A DNA stretch of 16,972 nucleotides from Victivallales bacterium (lineage in GTDB: Bacteria > Verrucomicrobiota > Lentisphaeria > Victivallales > Victivallaceae). A program made the position numbers and the translations under genes. Under the pieces are notes generated by a model. It made no database searches. It saw nothing but the letters and a program-made list of their open reading frames with translations, and was not told where the DNA came from. This document shows, in pieces, positions 7,339 to 14,854 of this stretch. The stretch lies in the NCBI GenBank assembly GCA_019038735.1, contig JAHOYW010000126.1, positions 1-16,972 on the forward strand, in the 5' to 3' direction. The first letter of the stretch is position 1. The number at the start of each line of letters is the position of its first letter.

Positions 7339-8732
7339 TTTGTCTCTCCTTTTTTTTCATTAAAACTATTTTTATCAGGGCAAAAAACATCCGCATTCCC
7401 TGCCACTGGCATCCATGAAATTATAACTGGCTTAAGCCATGAATTCTTTTTGAGCTCGATAGTCAATTTATCTCCAGATTTGTAAAATAAACTTCCTGAA
7501 CTCTCGAATCTTGAATCTATCGAACGAAGTGTCGTCTCGCCTGTTTTGAAAGTGATGAAACATTTATCCGGCAATGAATAATAAAGCGCGCCCATTCCAG
7601 CAAAGGATGAATCCGTCGCGAGTTCATGCTTTAAGGCTTTCCATTCTGTTTGTAAATCTTCAGGAGCTGAATTTTTATAAAAAGTTTTTCTATTGCTGAC
7701 TACTTTTGGAACAGCTGTTACTTTCGTTTCAACGGTCTTGATAACTGGCGGAGTATTAATGCGCGGAGCTATTACATTATTTTGTATTTCTGATTCAGGA
7801 CCAGACAAGAGCTGATATATAATCCCGACAGAAATTCCGGAAACAACAATCACCGCCGCGACTCTTCCAGCAGTATTGCCTTTATTTTCTACTGAAAAAG
7901 CTTTCATTACTTTCGCAAATTCAAATGCGGACGGACGCTCAGCTGGATTAATACTCAAACCCCGTTTTATAATTTGCTCGACTTTAGCTGGAATTTTTTC
8001 TTTGAATGGAGTTTCCATAGTTTTCGGAGTTTCACTGCTTATCACCTCGGATAATTCCTTGAGCGACAAAAAGTCAAGTTCATAAGGCAGGAACACACAT
8101 ATCATTTCGTATGTCATCACCGAGAGCGAATAAATATCGGCGGCAGTAGTAATTGAGTTTACCTTTTTATCATTAAGAGCTTCCGGCGGCATATATGCCG
8201 GTGAACCGGAAATCTGAAAATCGTTTATGAGGGTCATTTCATCTTCAAGCAAGGTCACCAGCCCCAAATCAAGCAATTTCACATGACCGTATTCATCAAT
8301 CATAACATTACGGGGCTTTATATCCCGGTGAAGCATGCCTTTTTTGTGCAGTTCGCCGATAATCCCGGCAATATCACCAATCAAAGAAAATTTATTCTGC
8401 AAAGTCAGATGATTATCCCAGCAATATTTTTCAAGACAGGTTCCGTTCACCAGTTCCATGGTGTAGTAAAGTCCATGAGGCGAATCCCCGCAGTCAAAAA
8501 CCCGAACAATGCCGGGGATATTCAAGCCGGCTTGAAGCTTGATTTCCTTGAAAAACTGCTCACGCATCGCCTCGTCAGCATTGAAACGCTGTGACAACAA
8601 TTTCAAAGCCACATAGCGTTCGAGTGCCGGATCAAAAGCTTTAAATACTTTTGCGCAACCCCCCTCGCCTATCAGCGAAAGCTCTGTATATTTGCCGGTT
8701 TCCAACGGCAGTTCAGTTTTATTCGATTCCAT
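7335..8732 (-). CDS. Transmembrane Ser/Thr protein kinase (Hanks type, PknB-like)
   Basis: A membrane-anchored eukaryote-like protein kinase. Seen: glycine loop IGEGGCAKVF (21-30), catalytic lysine K44 in VALKLL, helix-C glutamate E63, catalytic loop HRDIKPRN (135-142), DLG (155-157) in place of DFG, which is common in bacterial kinases, and the PPE motif at 182-184. The kinase domain ends near 280, a single transmembrane helix spans about 291-309, and some 155 residues lie outside the cytoplasm with no PASTA repeat; that C-terminal domain is unrecognised. I chose ATG 8732 because AAGGA stands ten bases upstream; a longer reading from TTG 8777 would add 15 residues but has no good ribosome site. 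All catalytic residues are present, so it is probably active. It is the first gene of a two-gene unit with the lipoprotein. Confidence 0.9.
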   Translation of the reverse strand: MESNKTELPLETGKYTELSLIGEGGCAKVFKAFDPALERYVALKLLSQRFNADEAMREQFFKEIKLQAGLNIPGIVRVFDCGDSPHGLYYTMELVNGTCLEKYCWDNHLTLQNKFSLIGDIAGIIGELHKKGMLHRDIKPRNVMIDEYGHVKLLDLGLVTLLEDEMTLINDFQISGSPAYMPPEALNDKKVNSITTAADIYSLSVMTYEMICVFLPYELDFLSLKELSEVISSETPKTMETPFKEKIPAKVEQIIKRGLSINPAERPSAFEFAKVMKAFSVENKGNTAGRVAAVIVVSGISVGIIYQLLSGPESEIQNNVIAPRINTPPVIKTVETKVTAVPKVVSNRKTFYKNSAPEDLQTEWKALKHELATDSSFAGMGALYYSLPDKCFITFKTGETTLRSIDSRFESSGSLFYKSGDKLTIELKKNSWLKPVIISWMPVAGNADVFCPDKNSFNEKKGETK

Positions 8733-8966
8733 AAAAAAAACATCCTTATATATACTCTGTACGCATAAAAACAACAAATCTCACGCGACATTTAAGTATT
8801 ACGCTGCTTTATTCTTTATCTGAATATCCCTCTTAATTAATAAAACCTAAAGAAATCGGCAGGATAAATCCCTTACAAAATAGAGCGTATGCACTAATAT
8901 ATACTAAATATCACAATATTCCAGCCAATATTAATGCTTCGTATGTATTCGTCGATGCAAAAAAAT

Positions 8967-8995
8967 AGTGCCGGTGTATTTTCTACACTGACACT
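8967..8995. terminator. Hairpin with T-runs on both sides, likely bidirectional terminator
   Basis: AGTG-C-CGGTGTA, loop TTTTC, TACACTG-A-CACT: an 11-pair stem with one mismatch and one G-U pair in the plus-strand RNA. Six T follow on the plus strand, and seven A precede it, giving a T-run in the minus-strand RNA as well. On the minus strand it could end transcripts coming from the dehydrogenase gene; on the plus strand no upstream gene is visible. Confidence 0.7.
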
Positions 8996-9001
8996 TTTTT
9001 G

Positions 9002-9183
9002 ACCGCTCGAACACTCGCATCTTTTAAAAATAACGCAAGCTTATTTTTAAAAGCCTCGTTTCCCGAGTAAAATATTGGTCTAATGCGCCCTCCGTCGCAA
9101 AGCTTGGAGGGCTTAAGTTTCGCCCATGGGAGATGGGCGACCAGCGCTTTCGCCCGCTGGATCAACGACCGCGGTCAAGCGGT
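9002..9183. other. Multi-hairpin element with matching ends, possible structured RNA or mobile repeat
   Basis: The ends match as inverted repeats (ACCGCTCGA at 9002-9010, TCAAGCGGT at 9175-9183, 8 of 9 paired). Inside are a 13-bp AT-rich stem (9021-9053), then three GC-rich hairpins: GCCCTCC/GGAGGGC (9087-9112), TCGCCCAT/ATGGGCGA (9120-9140) and CCAGCG/CGCTGG (9141-9160). An alternative final hairpin CCGC/GCGG (9169-9182) is followed by seven T at 9183-9189 on the plus strand, like an intrinsic terminator. It resembles none of RNase P RNA, tmRNA, SRP RNA or 6S RNA as I know them. It could be a small RNA, a 3'-UTR structure or a dispersed non-coding repeat. Confidence 0.5.
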
Positions 9184-9194
9184 TTTTTTATTTT

Positions 9195-10052
9195 TTAGAC
9201 GCCGGAAAATGCTGAGAAAGCTCCATCTACCGGGATAACTGTACCGTTGACAAAACCCGCTGCTTTATTATCAACTAACCATAATAAAGTACCGAACAAG
9301 TCTTCAACTTCACCAAATTTACCCATTGGAGTTTGTGAAATAATTGTTTCGCCACGCGCGGTTAATGAACCGTCTTCATTAGTCAGGAGAGCACGGTTTT
9401 GATCGGTCAGGAAAAATCCAGGCGCAATCGCGTTGACACGGATATTTACTTTTGACATGTGCACCGCCAACCATGCGGTAAAGTTGCTGATCGCAGCTTT
9501 TGCTCCACTGTAAGCAGGGATTTTTGTCAGAGGCGTGAAAGCATTCATTGAAGAAATATTGAGAACTACACCACCATCTTTTTTAGCCATATCACGGCAG
9601 AAAATTTGAGTAGGTAATAATGTACCTAAAAAGTTGAGGTTGAAAACAAATCCGACACCAGCAGGGTCAAGATCAAAGAAAGTAGTTAAACCTTCGACTT
9701 TTTCCTGTAAATCCTCTTTAAAAAGATATTCTTTTGAAGTTGTGCCTTTAGGATGATTGCCGCCTGCCCCATTAATCAAAATATCACATGCTCCATAAGC
9801 TTCTTTGACAATTTTTTCAGCTTCACGCAAGCTGTCGTATTCCAATACATTCGCGGCTACGCCCATTGCTTCGCCACCAGCAGCAACAATTTCCGCAGCG
9901 ACTTTGTCCGCATTTTCTTTACGCAGGTCGAGAATCGCGACTTTCGCGCCACACTCAGCTAATGCCTTAGCCATACCGCCACATAAAACACCGCCACCAC
10001 CAGTTACTACCGCGACCTTATCATTTAAATCTACTTTAAACGGAACGCTCAT
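9195..10052 (-). CDS. SDR-family oxidoreductase resembling D-mannonate (fructuronate) oxidoreductase
   Basis: A short-chain dehydrogenase/reductase using NAD(P)(H). Seen: the dinucleotide loop TGGGGVLCG at 17-25, NGAGG at 94-98, catalytic serine in NISSMN (167/168) and the YSGAK motif with Y181 and K185. The 285 residues and the insert after NGAGGNHPKGTT match the B. subtilis YjmF/UxuB-like group that interconverts fructuronate and mannonate in hexuronate breakdown; the exact sugar is not proven. AAGGAG lies seven bases before ATG. No uxuA or uxaC neighbour is visible; the next gene upstream is arnC, 136 bases away with no clear terminator between. Two palindromes in that gap suggest its own regulation. 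Confidence 0.86.
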   Translation of the reverse strand: MSVPFKVDLNDKVAVVTGGGGVLCGGMAKALAECGAKVAILDLRKENADKVAAEIVAAGGEAMGVAANVLEYDSLREAEKIVKEAYGACDILINGAGGNHPKGTTSKEYLFKEDLQEKVEGLTTFFDLDPAGVGFVFNLNFLGTLLPTQIFCRDMAKKDGGVVLNISSMNAFTPLTKIPAYSGAKAAISNFTAWLAVHMSKVNIRVNAIAPGFFLTDQNRALLTNEDGSLTARGETIISQTPMGKFGEVEDLFGTLLWLVDNKAAGFVNGTVIPVDGAFSAFSGV

Positions 10053-10086
10053 GAAATACTCCTTTATTTTAAGCTTGAACTGCTCT

Positions 10087-10111
10087 ACTTTGTTTAATTA
10101 ATTAACAAAGT
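10087..10111. promoter_or_regulatory. Operator-like palindrome upstream of the SDR gene
   Basis: ACTTTGTT and AACAAAGT, perfect 8-bp arms around a 9-base AT spacer, centred about 47 bases upstream of the dehydrogenase start. The arrangement suits a dimeric repressor or activator. No T-run follows, so it is not a terminator. The regulator is unknown. Confidence 0.45.
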
Positions 10112-10114
10112 CTT

Positions 10115-10136
10115 AATTGACACTCTCAAGTCAATT
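10115..10136. promoter_or_regulatory. Second inverted repeat, overlapping -35-like TTGAC elements
   Basis: AATTGAC and GTCAATT, perfect 7-bp arms around 8 bases, just upstream of the first palindrome. On the minus strand it contains TTGACT and neighbours TTGACA (10138-10143), both possible -35 elements for the dehydrogenase gene, but no strong -10 sits at the right distance. Confidence 0.4.
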
Positions 10137-10188
10137 TTGTCAAACTCTTTATACTGAATCATCAAGAAAAAAGTAAGAAAAAGGGTAG

Positions 10189-11172
10189 CTATTTTTTTGT
10201 TTTTTTCTTTTGTCCGAGGATTTCTTCAATAAAGTAACGAGGTCTAGCGCGGACATCAGTATAAATACGTCCGATATATTCCCCGACAATACCTAAGGCA
10301 GTAACTTGGAATCCGCATATAAAAAAGAGAACTGCAAAGAGTGTAAATACACCTTGCATCGCCCATACTTCATCCATGATAAAATAACGCATTATTAAGA
10401 TATAAAGACCAAGCAGAATACCCAAACCTGAGATCAATCCGCCAATTATACTTAAAACTCGTAATGGGAAAGTAGTCATACAAGTCAAAAGATTGAATTG
10501 CAAATTGATAAGTTTCCATAAAGAATATTTGGAATCACCAATCGCGCGTTCATTATGTTTGACTGGTATCTCACAAGTATAACGGGCAAAACTATTTCCC
10601 AAAACAGGAATAAATGTACTATTTTCACGGCACTCAAGCATAGCCTTGATGATATTAATGCGGTAAGCACGCAGCATACAGCCGTAATCTTTCATATTGA
10701 CGCCAGTAGCTTTTTGGGTTGCCTTGTTAACTATTTTTGATGCGTAACGACGGAAAAAAGTATCCTGACGTTTTTGACGAATAGTGCCGACAACATCATA
10801 ACCTTCTTCAGCTTTAGCAACCAAGCGCGGAATTTCTTCCGGCGGATTCTGCAAATCAGCATCAATAGTTATTATTAAATCTCCACGAACAATTGAAAAA
10901 CCTGCCATAATCGCATTATGTTGACCATAATTACGATTCAGGATACAGGAAACAACTATATCCTCGTGTTGCCTGGAAGCTGCCTGAAGTATTTCAAGAG
11001 TTCCGTCTTCACTGCCATCATCAATTAAAATTATCTCAAATTTCTTTTTACTTTCTTCACAGGCTTTAATCGTACGGTCTATCAGCTCTTGCAGGCAACC
11101 TTCCTCATTATAAACCGGAACCACGACAGATAAGTATTTCACTTTGTACTTTTGTATATTTTTTGTAGTCAT
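10189..11172 (-). CDS. arnC: Undecaprenyl-phosphate glycosyltransferase, ArnC-like (GT2)
   Basis: A GT2 glycosyltransferase that, in the Arn pathway, links (formyl)aminoarabinose from UDP to undecaprenyl phosphate on the cytoplasmic face of the inner membrane. Seen: [12 protein letters not shown] at the N-terminus, DDGSEDGT (51-58), [10 protein letters not shown] (104-113), the YGCMLRAYR block (163-171), and two C-terminal membrane spans (about 237-262 and 273-296) followed by the family ending [17 protein letters not shown]. The C-terminus is lysine-rich. The 327 residues match ArnC (about 322). Related DPM1/GtrB-type transferases share this layout; the arnB and arnT neighbours favour ArnC. 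Its ATG overlaps the arnT stop by four bases (ATGA). Confidence 0.85.
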   Translation of the reverse strand: MTTKNIQKYKVKYLSVVVPVYNEEGCLQELIDRTIKACEESKKKFEIILIDDGSEDGTLEILQAASRQHEDIVVSCILNRNYGQHNAIMAGFSIVRGDLIITIDADLQNPPEEIPRLVAKAEEGYDVVGTIRQKRQDTFFRRYASKIVNKATQKATGVNMKDYGCMLRAYRINIIKAMLECRENSTFIPVLGNSFARYTCEIPVKHNERAIGDSKYSLWKLINLQFNLLTCMTTFPLRVLSIIGGLISGLGILLGLYILIMRYFIMDEVWAMQGVFTLFAVLFFICGFQVTALGIVGEYIGRIYTDVRARPRYFIEEILGQKKKTKK

Positions 11173-12902
11173 TGAAGTCCTCTATTTTTATTATTAATCA
11201 ACCATATGTAAATTTTACGCGATTTTTTCTTATTCTCAAAAGGTGTAAACTCCTCCTTGTAATCAGGATTATCAACAACTTTTCGTGGAATAACTTTTGC
11301 TAATTCGCTCAAGTAACCTTCTTTATTATACGACACGATTGCAAATTTACCAGTTGTACCATCTATTATTTCTCTCATATCCTCGATATTATTAACAACA
11401 TGTACTGGACTATTCAGTCCCATATAAAAAATTAATTTAACAGGAATCTTGGGGTAAACAATTATATTTTCCGGTTTAATATTGATAAGTTCACTTTTCA
11501 TTTTCAGAGCAAATGGTTTCTCGCTGCGGAATTTATTAATTGACGGCAGTTGAAAACTAAATAAACCGCACATAAGGACAGTACCGCCGAGAATAATTCC
11601 ACCAATGGATTTAGGCATACCTGTAAATTGCTTGATCTGCTGACGGTCACCACGCTCGTCAATAAACATAATCATTAAAGTAATAAGTCCAAGTATCGGA
11701 GTACTCAAAAGTAGCATCCAGGGCAAGTCAATATCAAATATCTGCTTCCAGAGAGAAGCAAATACAATACTGATGGCTTCTATTATCGCTATACTGATAA
11801 TTATCCAACGTACTATTTCAATGATTATCTTTTCCCACTTAAGATGTGATGCAGAACATAAAAAGCGTGCAATCATCAATGAACAGAAAGGCATTATCGG
11901 CAGGATGTAGTACCATCTTCGTGAACTTGATGACGAAAACAGCGCAAATATCACCAAAGTTGCCCATGCCAGCCAGCGGTCATTTTTATTCAAGTTTTTC
12001 CAGCGTATAAGCACCACTATAATCGCCGGAATAAAGAATACTATCCATGGTGCCATGATACGCGGCAGATGGTAAAAATAACTGAACCAGTATTCATGAT
12101 TATGGTCAAGCGGATTAAACACGCGCAAAATATTTTCCTGCCAGACAAGTTCAAGCCCACTTAAATTGCTTGACGGATTGAAGTAATGTGCCGGCATATC
12201 AATTTTAGAGGCAAGGTAAAAAGGCAGAAAATATATAGCCGCACCTGTAAAAGCTGCTAAAAAATTAGAAAACTTAAGATGTTTTCTCCAGCGCCCTTCC
12301 ATTAAGACATAAGGTACGACGATTGCTATCGGCACGACCAAAGCAGGAAGACCTTTAGTCATAGCACCCAAGAAACAAATCAGATAAAATAACATATAGG
12401 AAAAAAAACCGGCCTTCTTCTCCCGAGCTAGAAACCATGCCACCGCAATAACAATAGCGGCAAGATTTTCCATATCAGCAGCAGCGGTACGTCCCCAAAA
12501 TAAAAAACCCATTGAAGACAATAAAATCCAAGCAGCAGTAAGTCCAACTTTACGCTCAAATAACTTGCGTCCAATATAAACCGTAGCGTAAATCCCGGCA
12601 AGAGCACTCAATGCACTTGGAACTCTGACAATAAACTCGTCCAAATAGTCAAAAAAATAGGCGACAATGACAATCAACCAATACGACAACAAGGGTTTGT
12701 CAAAGTAAACCTGACCGTTTATAGCAGGATGAATGTAGTTTTTATTGAGGATCATCTCACGCGCGATTTCCGCCCAGCGGTCTTCAGACCCCCACAAAGC
12801 ATAATGTCCCAAGCCCAAAAACAAAGCCAAAACAGCCGTAATTCCCAGAGTCCAATAACCCCAGTTCGGCCTTTGAGTATTTTCTGATAATTTTTCAGGC
12901 AT
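11169..12902 (-). CDS. arnT: Aminoarabinose transferase ArnT-like membrane glycosyltransferase (GT83/PMT_2)
   Basis: A large inner-membrane GT-C glycosyltransferase. In the Arn system it moves aminoarabinose from undecaprenyl phosphate to lipid A on the periplasmic side. The first periplasmic loop after helix 1 has the family pattern around residues 38-72 ([13 protein letters not shown], then [10 protein letters not shown]), corresponding to DETRYAEI and YFEKP in E. coli ArnT; about a dozen hydrophobic spans follow, with [10 protein letters not shown] and [11 protein letters not shown] as further shared blocks. The 577 residues are slightly longer than the usual ~550. The soluble C-terminal domain (about 470-577) is divergent. 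It overlaps arnB by eight bases and arnC by four. The acceptor may be lipid A or another envelope glycan. Confidence 0.83.
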   Translation of the reverse strand: MPEKLSENTQRPNWGYWTLGITAVLALFLGLGHYALWGSEDRWAEIAREMILNKNYIHPAINGQVYFDKPLLSYWLIVIVAYFFDYLDEFIVRVPSALSALAGIYATVYIGRKLFERKVGLTAAWILLSSMGFLFWGRTAAADMENLAAIVIAVAWFLAREKKAGFFSYMLFYLICFLGAMTKGLPALVVPIAIVVPYVLMEGRWRKHLKFSNFLAAFTGAAIYFLPFYLASKIDMPAHYFNPSSNLSGLELVWQENILRVFNPLDHNHEYWFSYFYHLPRIMAPWIVFFIPAIIVVLIRWKNLNKNDRWLAWATLVIFALFSSSSSRRWYYILPIMPFCSLMIARFLCSASHLKWEKIIIEIVRWIIISIAIIEAISIVFASLWKQIFDIDLPWMLLLSTPILGLITLMIMFIDERGDRQQIKQFTGMPKSIGGIILGGTVLMCGLFSFQLPSINKFRSEKPFALKMKSELINIKPENIIVYPKIPVKLIFYMGLNSPVHVVNNIEDMREIIDGTTGKFAIVSYNKEGYLSELAKVIPRKVVDNPDYKEEFTPFENKKKSRKIYIWLINNKNRGLQ

Positions 12903-14046
12903 TGTTCAACACAAATTTGATTGCGGTTACTACGTCTCTGACATCATCAGCAGTCATCGCCGGAAAAAGCGGCAGAGAGCAGATGCGGTCACTGTTCCAT
13001 TCTGTATTCGGCAGATCGCCGGGTTTGAATCCCATATTTTCACGATAATATTTCTGTAGATGAATCGTCCGAAAATGCAAACCGGTACCAATATTCTGTT
13101 CTTTAAGTGCTGCCATAAAATCATTACGGTTAATTTTCTCCGAACTAACTCGGACAATGAACAAATGCCAGGCGTGTTTAAAATCATATCCGACAGGGTC
13201 GTGCAACGGCTCAATCCCTTCAATATCCGCGAGTAACTCCCGGTAAAGCAGGGCTAATTCTGTACGTTTAGCGTTGATTTCATCAATACGTTCAAGTTGT
13301 GATAGCCCTAGAGCCGCGCAAATATCGGTCAAATTGCATTTGTAGCCGGGCTCAAAAACTTCCGCCTGTGGCGAGCGTCCTTTATTTTGACGGTCAAAAG
13401 CATCGACACCAAGACCGTGAAATTTATACATTTTGATTTTCTTAAGCAGTTCATCATCATCTGTAGTGAGCATCCCCCCCTCGCCACAAGTAATATTCTT
13501 GATAGCGTGAAATGAATAAAGCGCGGTATTAGTTCCACCGATATGACGACCTTTATAGAGAGTTCCCAAAGAATGCGCGGCATCCTCAACAACCGGAATA
13601 TTATGTTTGTCAGCAATCGCCTGAATAGCATCAATATCAACCGGAGCACCGGCATAATGAACAGGTATAATTAATTTTGTACGCTCGCTGATGCAAGCTT
13701 CAACAGATTCGGGAGTAATCAACATAGTATCGCGGTCGATCTCAGCAAAGACCGGTGTCGCTCCGACCAGAACAATCATGTTCGCGGTCGAGACCCAGGT
13801 TAAAGCAGGCGTTATAACTTCATCACCCGGACCAATCCCCATGGATTCAAGAAGGATATGCATACCGGCAGTAGCGGATGATAAAGCGACCGCGTTTTTG
13901 CTATTGGTATATTCACAAATTTTTTCTTCAAAAGCAGCATTCTTGGGACCATTGGTCAGCCAGCCTGATTTCAAAACGCTGACTACTTCAGCTATATCAT
14001 TATCAGTAACTTCAGGGCGGGTAAACGGCAAGAAATCTTTTCTCAT
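12895..14046 (-). CDS. arnB: UDP-4-amino-4-deoxy-L-arabinose aminotransferase ArnB
   Basis: A PLP-dependent DegT/DnrJ/EryC1 aminotransferase that turns UDP-4-keto-pentose into UDP-aminoarabinose. It follows the E. coli ArnB sequence closely through its whole length: FLPFTRP, GWLTNGPKN, SSATAGMHI (56-64), IIPVHYAGAP, EDAAH (154-158, D155 contacting the PLP ring), SFHAIKNITCGEGGM with the PLP lysine K183, KFHGLGVDA, and the end block GTGLHFR plus NTEWNSDRICSLPLFP. The length of 383 residues matches. GAAGG lies before ATG. It is the first gene of arnB-arnT-arnC; since a terminator lies just upstream, the operon promoter must be in the short AT-rich gap, where TACAAT (14070-14075) is a possible -10. 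Confidence 0.94.
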   Translation of the reverse strand: MRKDFLPFTRPEVTDNDIAEVVSVLKSGWLTNGPKNAAFEEKICEYTNSKNAVALSSATAGMHILLESMGIGPGDEVITPALTWVSTANMIVLVGATPVFAEIDRDTMLITPESVEACISERTKLIIPVHYAGAPVDIDAIQAIADKHNIPVVEDAAHSLGTLYKGRHIGGTNTALYSFHAIKNITCGEGGMLTTDDDELLKKIKMYKFHGLGVDAFDRQNKGRSPQAEVFEPGYKCNLTDICAALGLSQLERIDEINAKRTELALLYRELLADIEGIEPLHDPVGYDFKHAWHLFIVRVSSEKINRNDFMAALKEQNIGTGLHFRTIHLQKYYRENMGFKPGDLPNTEWNSDRICSLPLFPAMTADDVRDVVTAIKFVLNNA

Positions 14047-14132
14047 TATATTCTACCTTCTATAAAAGTATTGTATCTGCTTTAAAATATTATCTTTTTC
14101 AAAAAAAGCAAGAAGCTCACACTAAAAAAAAT

Positions 14133-14154
14133 GCGGAACCGTTTATGGTTCCGC
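14133..14154 (-). terminator. Intrinsic terminator of the small basic protein gene
   Basis: A perfect 8-bp stem GCGGAACC/GGTTCCGC with a 6-base loop. In the minus-strand RNA it is followed by A and eight U, and it lies about 20 bases past the stop of the small basic protein gene. It separates that gene from the arn operon. Confidence 0.9.
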
Positions 14155-14173
14155 CATTTTTCAAAAGCAAGAA

Positions 14174-14326
14174 TTAGTCTTCAGATTTAGTTTTAGGTAA
14201 ACCCAAAACTTTATCTTCTTCAATTCTACCTTCAGCTCTGAGAGCGTCAATACGCTCATAGCGTTTCATTACATTACGTTTCTTACGGATTTTTCCGCCA
14301 ACGCGTAAACTTGGATGCTGTGACAT
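14174..14326 (-). CDS. PVC-type small basic protein, 50 residues
   Basis: A short gene giving MSQHPSLRVGGKIRKKRNV and then MKRYERIDALRAEGRI, ending in GLPKTKSED. It is strongly basic (K/R-rich) in its first half. The start MSQHPSL followed by RKKRNVMKRYERI and the later GLPK motif match the 'small basic protein' family that I know from Verrucomicrobiota and Chlamydiota relatives, thought to be ribosome- or RNA-associated; the exact role is unproven. GAGGTAAT precedes the ATG, and a clean terminator follows, so it is a single-gene unit. The AT-rich 130 bases upstream must hold its promoter. This gene is the best taxonomic marker in the window. Confidence 0.88.
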   Translation of the reverse strand: MSQHPSLRVGGKIRKKRNVMKRYERIDALRAEGRIEEDKVLGLPKTKSED

Positions 14327-14460
14327 TTTATTACCTCATATATTAAATGTATTTAGAATCATATAAAACAAGCTCATACAATGCTACTTTTTTTAAATAT
14401 TTCAAGTAAATAATTAAAAAAAACAAGAAAAAATAAAATTGGATTGCTACACAAAAAAAC

Positions 14461-14483
14461 GCTGTCGATATTTTATCGACAGC
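14461..14483 (-). terminator. Intrinsic terminator of the RRM protein gene
   Basis: A perfect 10-bp stem GCTGTCGATA/TATCGACAGC with a 3-base loop, followed in the minus-strand RNA by G and seven U. It lies 17 bases beyond the stop of the RNA-binding protein gene. Confidence 0.93.
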
Positions 14484-14500
14484 ATTTTCATTATATCTAA

Positions 14501-14809
14501 TTAATAGTCGCGTTTGTAAGAACCGCGATCGCCGCCACGCTTGCCGTCACGACCACCACGACGTGGTTCACGCGGGCGCGCTTCGTTTACAACAATATCA
14601 CGACCGTCAACTTCTGTTCCGTTAATAGCTTCAATAGCTGCTTTCGCTGCTGTTTCATCACTCATCTCAACAAAGCCAAAGCCCTTAGAACGTCCTGCTA
14701 TACGATCCATAATAACTCTGGCAGCGTCAACAGTTCCATGAACCGAAAACAAATCGTTCAAATCATCATCTCTCATCGAATACGCTAAATTTCCAACATA
14801 CAAATTCAT
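14501..14809 (-). CDS. RRM-domain RNA-binding protein with arginine/glycine-rich tail
   Basis: A single RNA-recognition-motif protein of 102 residues. RNP2 is LYVGNL (3-8) and RNP1 is KGFGFVEM (42-49), including the aromatic residues that stack on RNA bases. Residues about 79-102 form a basic tail rich in R and G (RRGGRDGKRGGDRG). The layout matches the small glycine-rich RNA-binding proteins of cyanobacteria and several other phyla, often cold-induced; the target RNA is unknown. GGGAGG sits seven bases before ATG. It starts 45 bases after the gnd stop with no visible terminator, so it may be partly read through from gnd, and it ends at a strong terminator. Confidence 0.93.
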   Translation of the reverse strand: MNLYVGNLAYSMRDDDLNDLFSVHGTVDAARVIMDRIAGRSKGFGFVEMSDETAAKAAIEAINGTEVDGRDIVVNEARPREPRRGGRDGKRGGDRGSYKRDY

Positions 14810-14854
14810 AACTATCCTCCCTTAAGGATTATTTGTTATTATAAAATTAATTGA

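Larger units (their letters stand above)
8733..9194. other. 462-base intergenic region rich in inverted repeats
   Basis: No convincing gene lies here. The part from 8733 to about 8960 is AT-rich and must contain the kinase promoter, though several AT-rich hexamers make the exact -10/-35 uncertain. From 8967 to 9189 the region is packed with hairpins, annotated separately. A 60-residue minus-strand reading frame (8983-9165) covers the hairpins, but it has no ribosome-binding site or recognisable family and I do not call it. Confidence 0.7.

Noticed and set aside
7157..7363. 68-residue plus-strand frame after the HD gene
   Set aside because: It lies opposite the lipoprotein gene, which has a far better start, ribosome site and lipobox on the other strand.
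7335..8732. Kinase as an inactive pseudokinase because of DLG instead of DFG
   Set aside because: DLG is common in active bacterial kinases, and the lysine, HRD aspartate and glutamate are all present.
8733..8777. Kinase start at TTG 8777
   Set aside because: It would add 15 residues with no ribosome-binding site, while ATG 8732 has AAGGA ten bases upstream and leads straight into the kinase domain.
8983..9165. 60-residue minus-strand frame over the hairpin region
   Set aside because: No ribosome-binding site, no family likeness, and the sequence is explained by the inverted repeats.
9002..9183. tRNA, tmRNA, RNase P, SRP or 6S RNA
   Set aside because: The cloverleaf-like look lacks the conserved tRNA arms, CCA end and the sequence motifs I know for the other RNAs.
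9805..10101. 98-residue plus-strand frame opposite the SDR gene
   Set aside because: Shadow of the conserved dehydrogenase frame with low-complexity composition.
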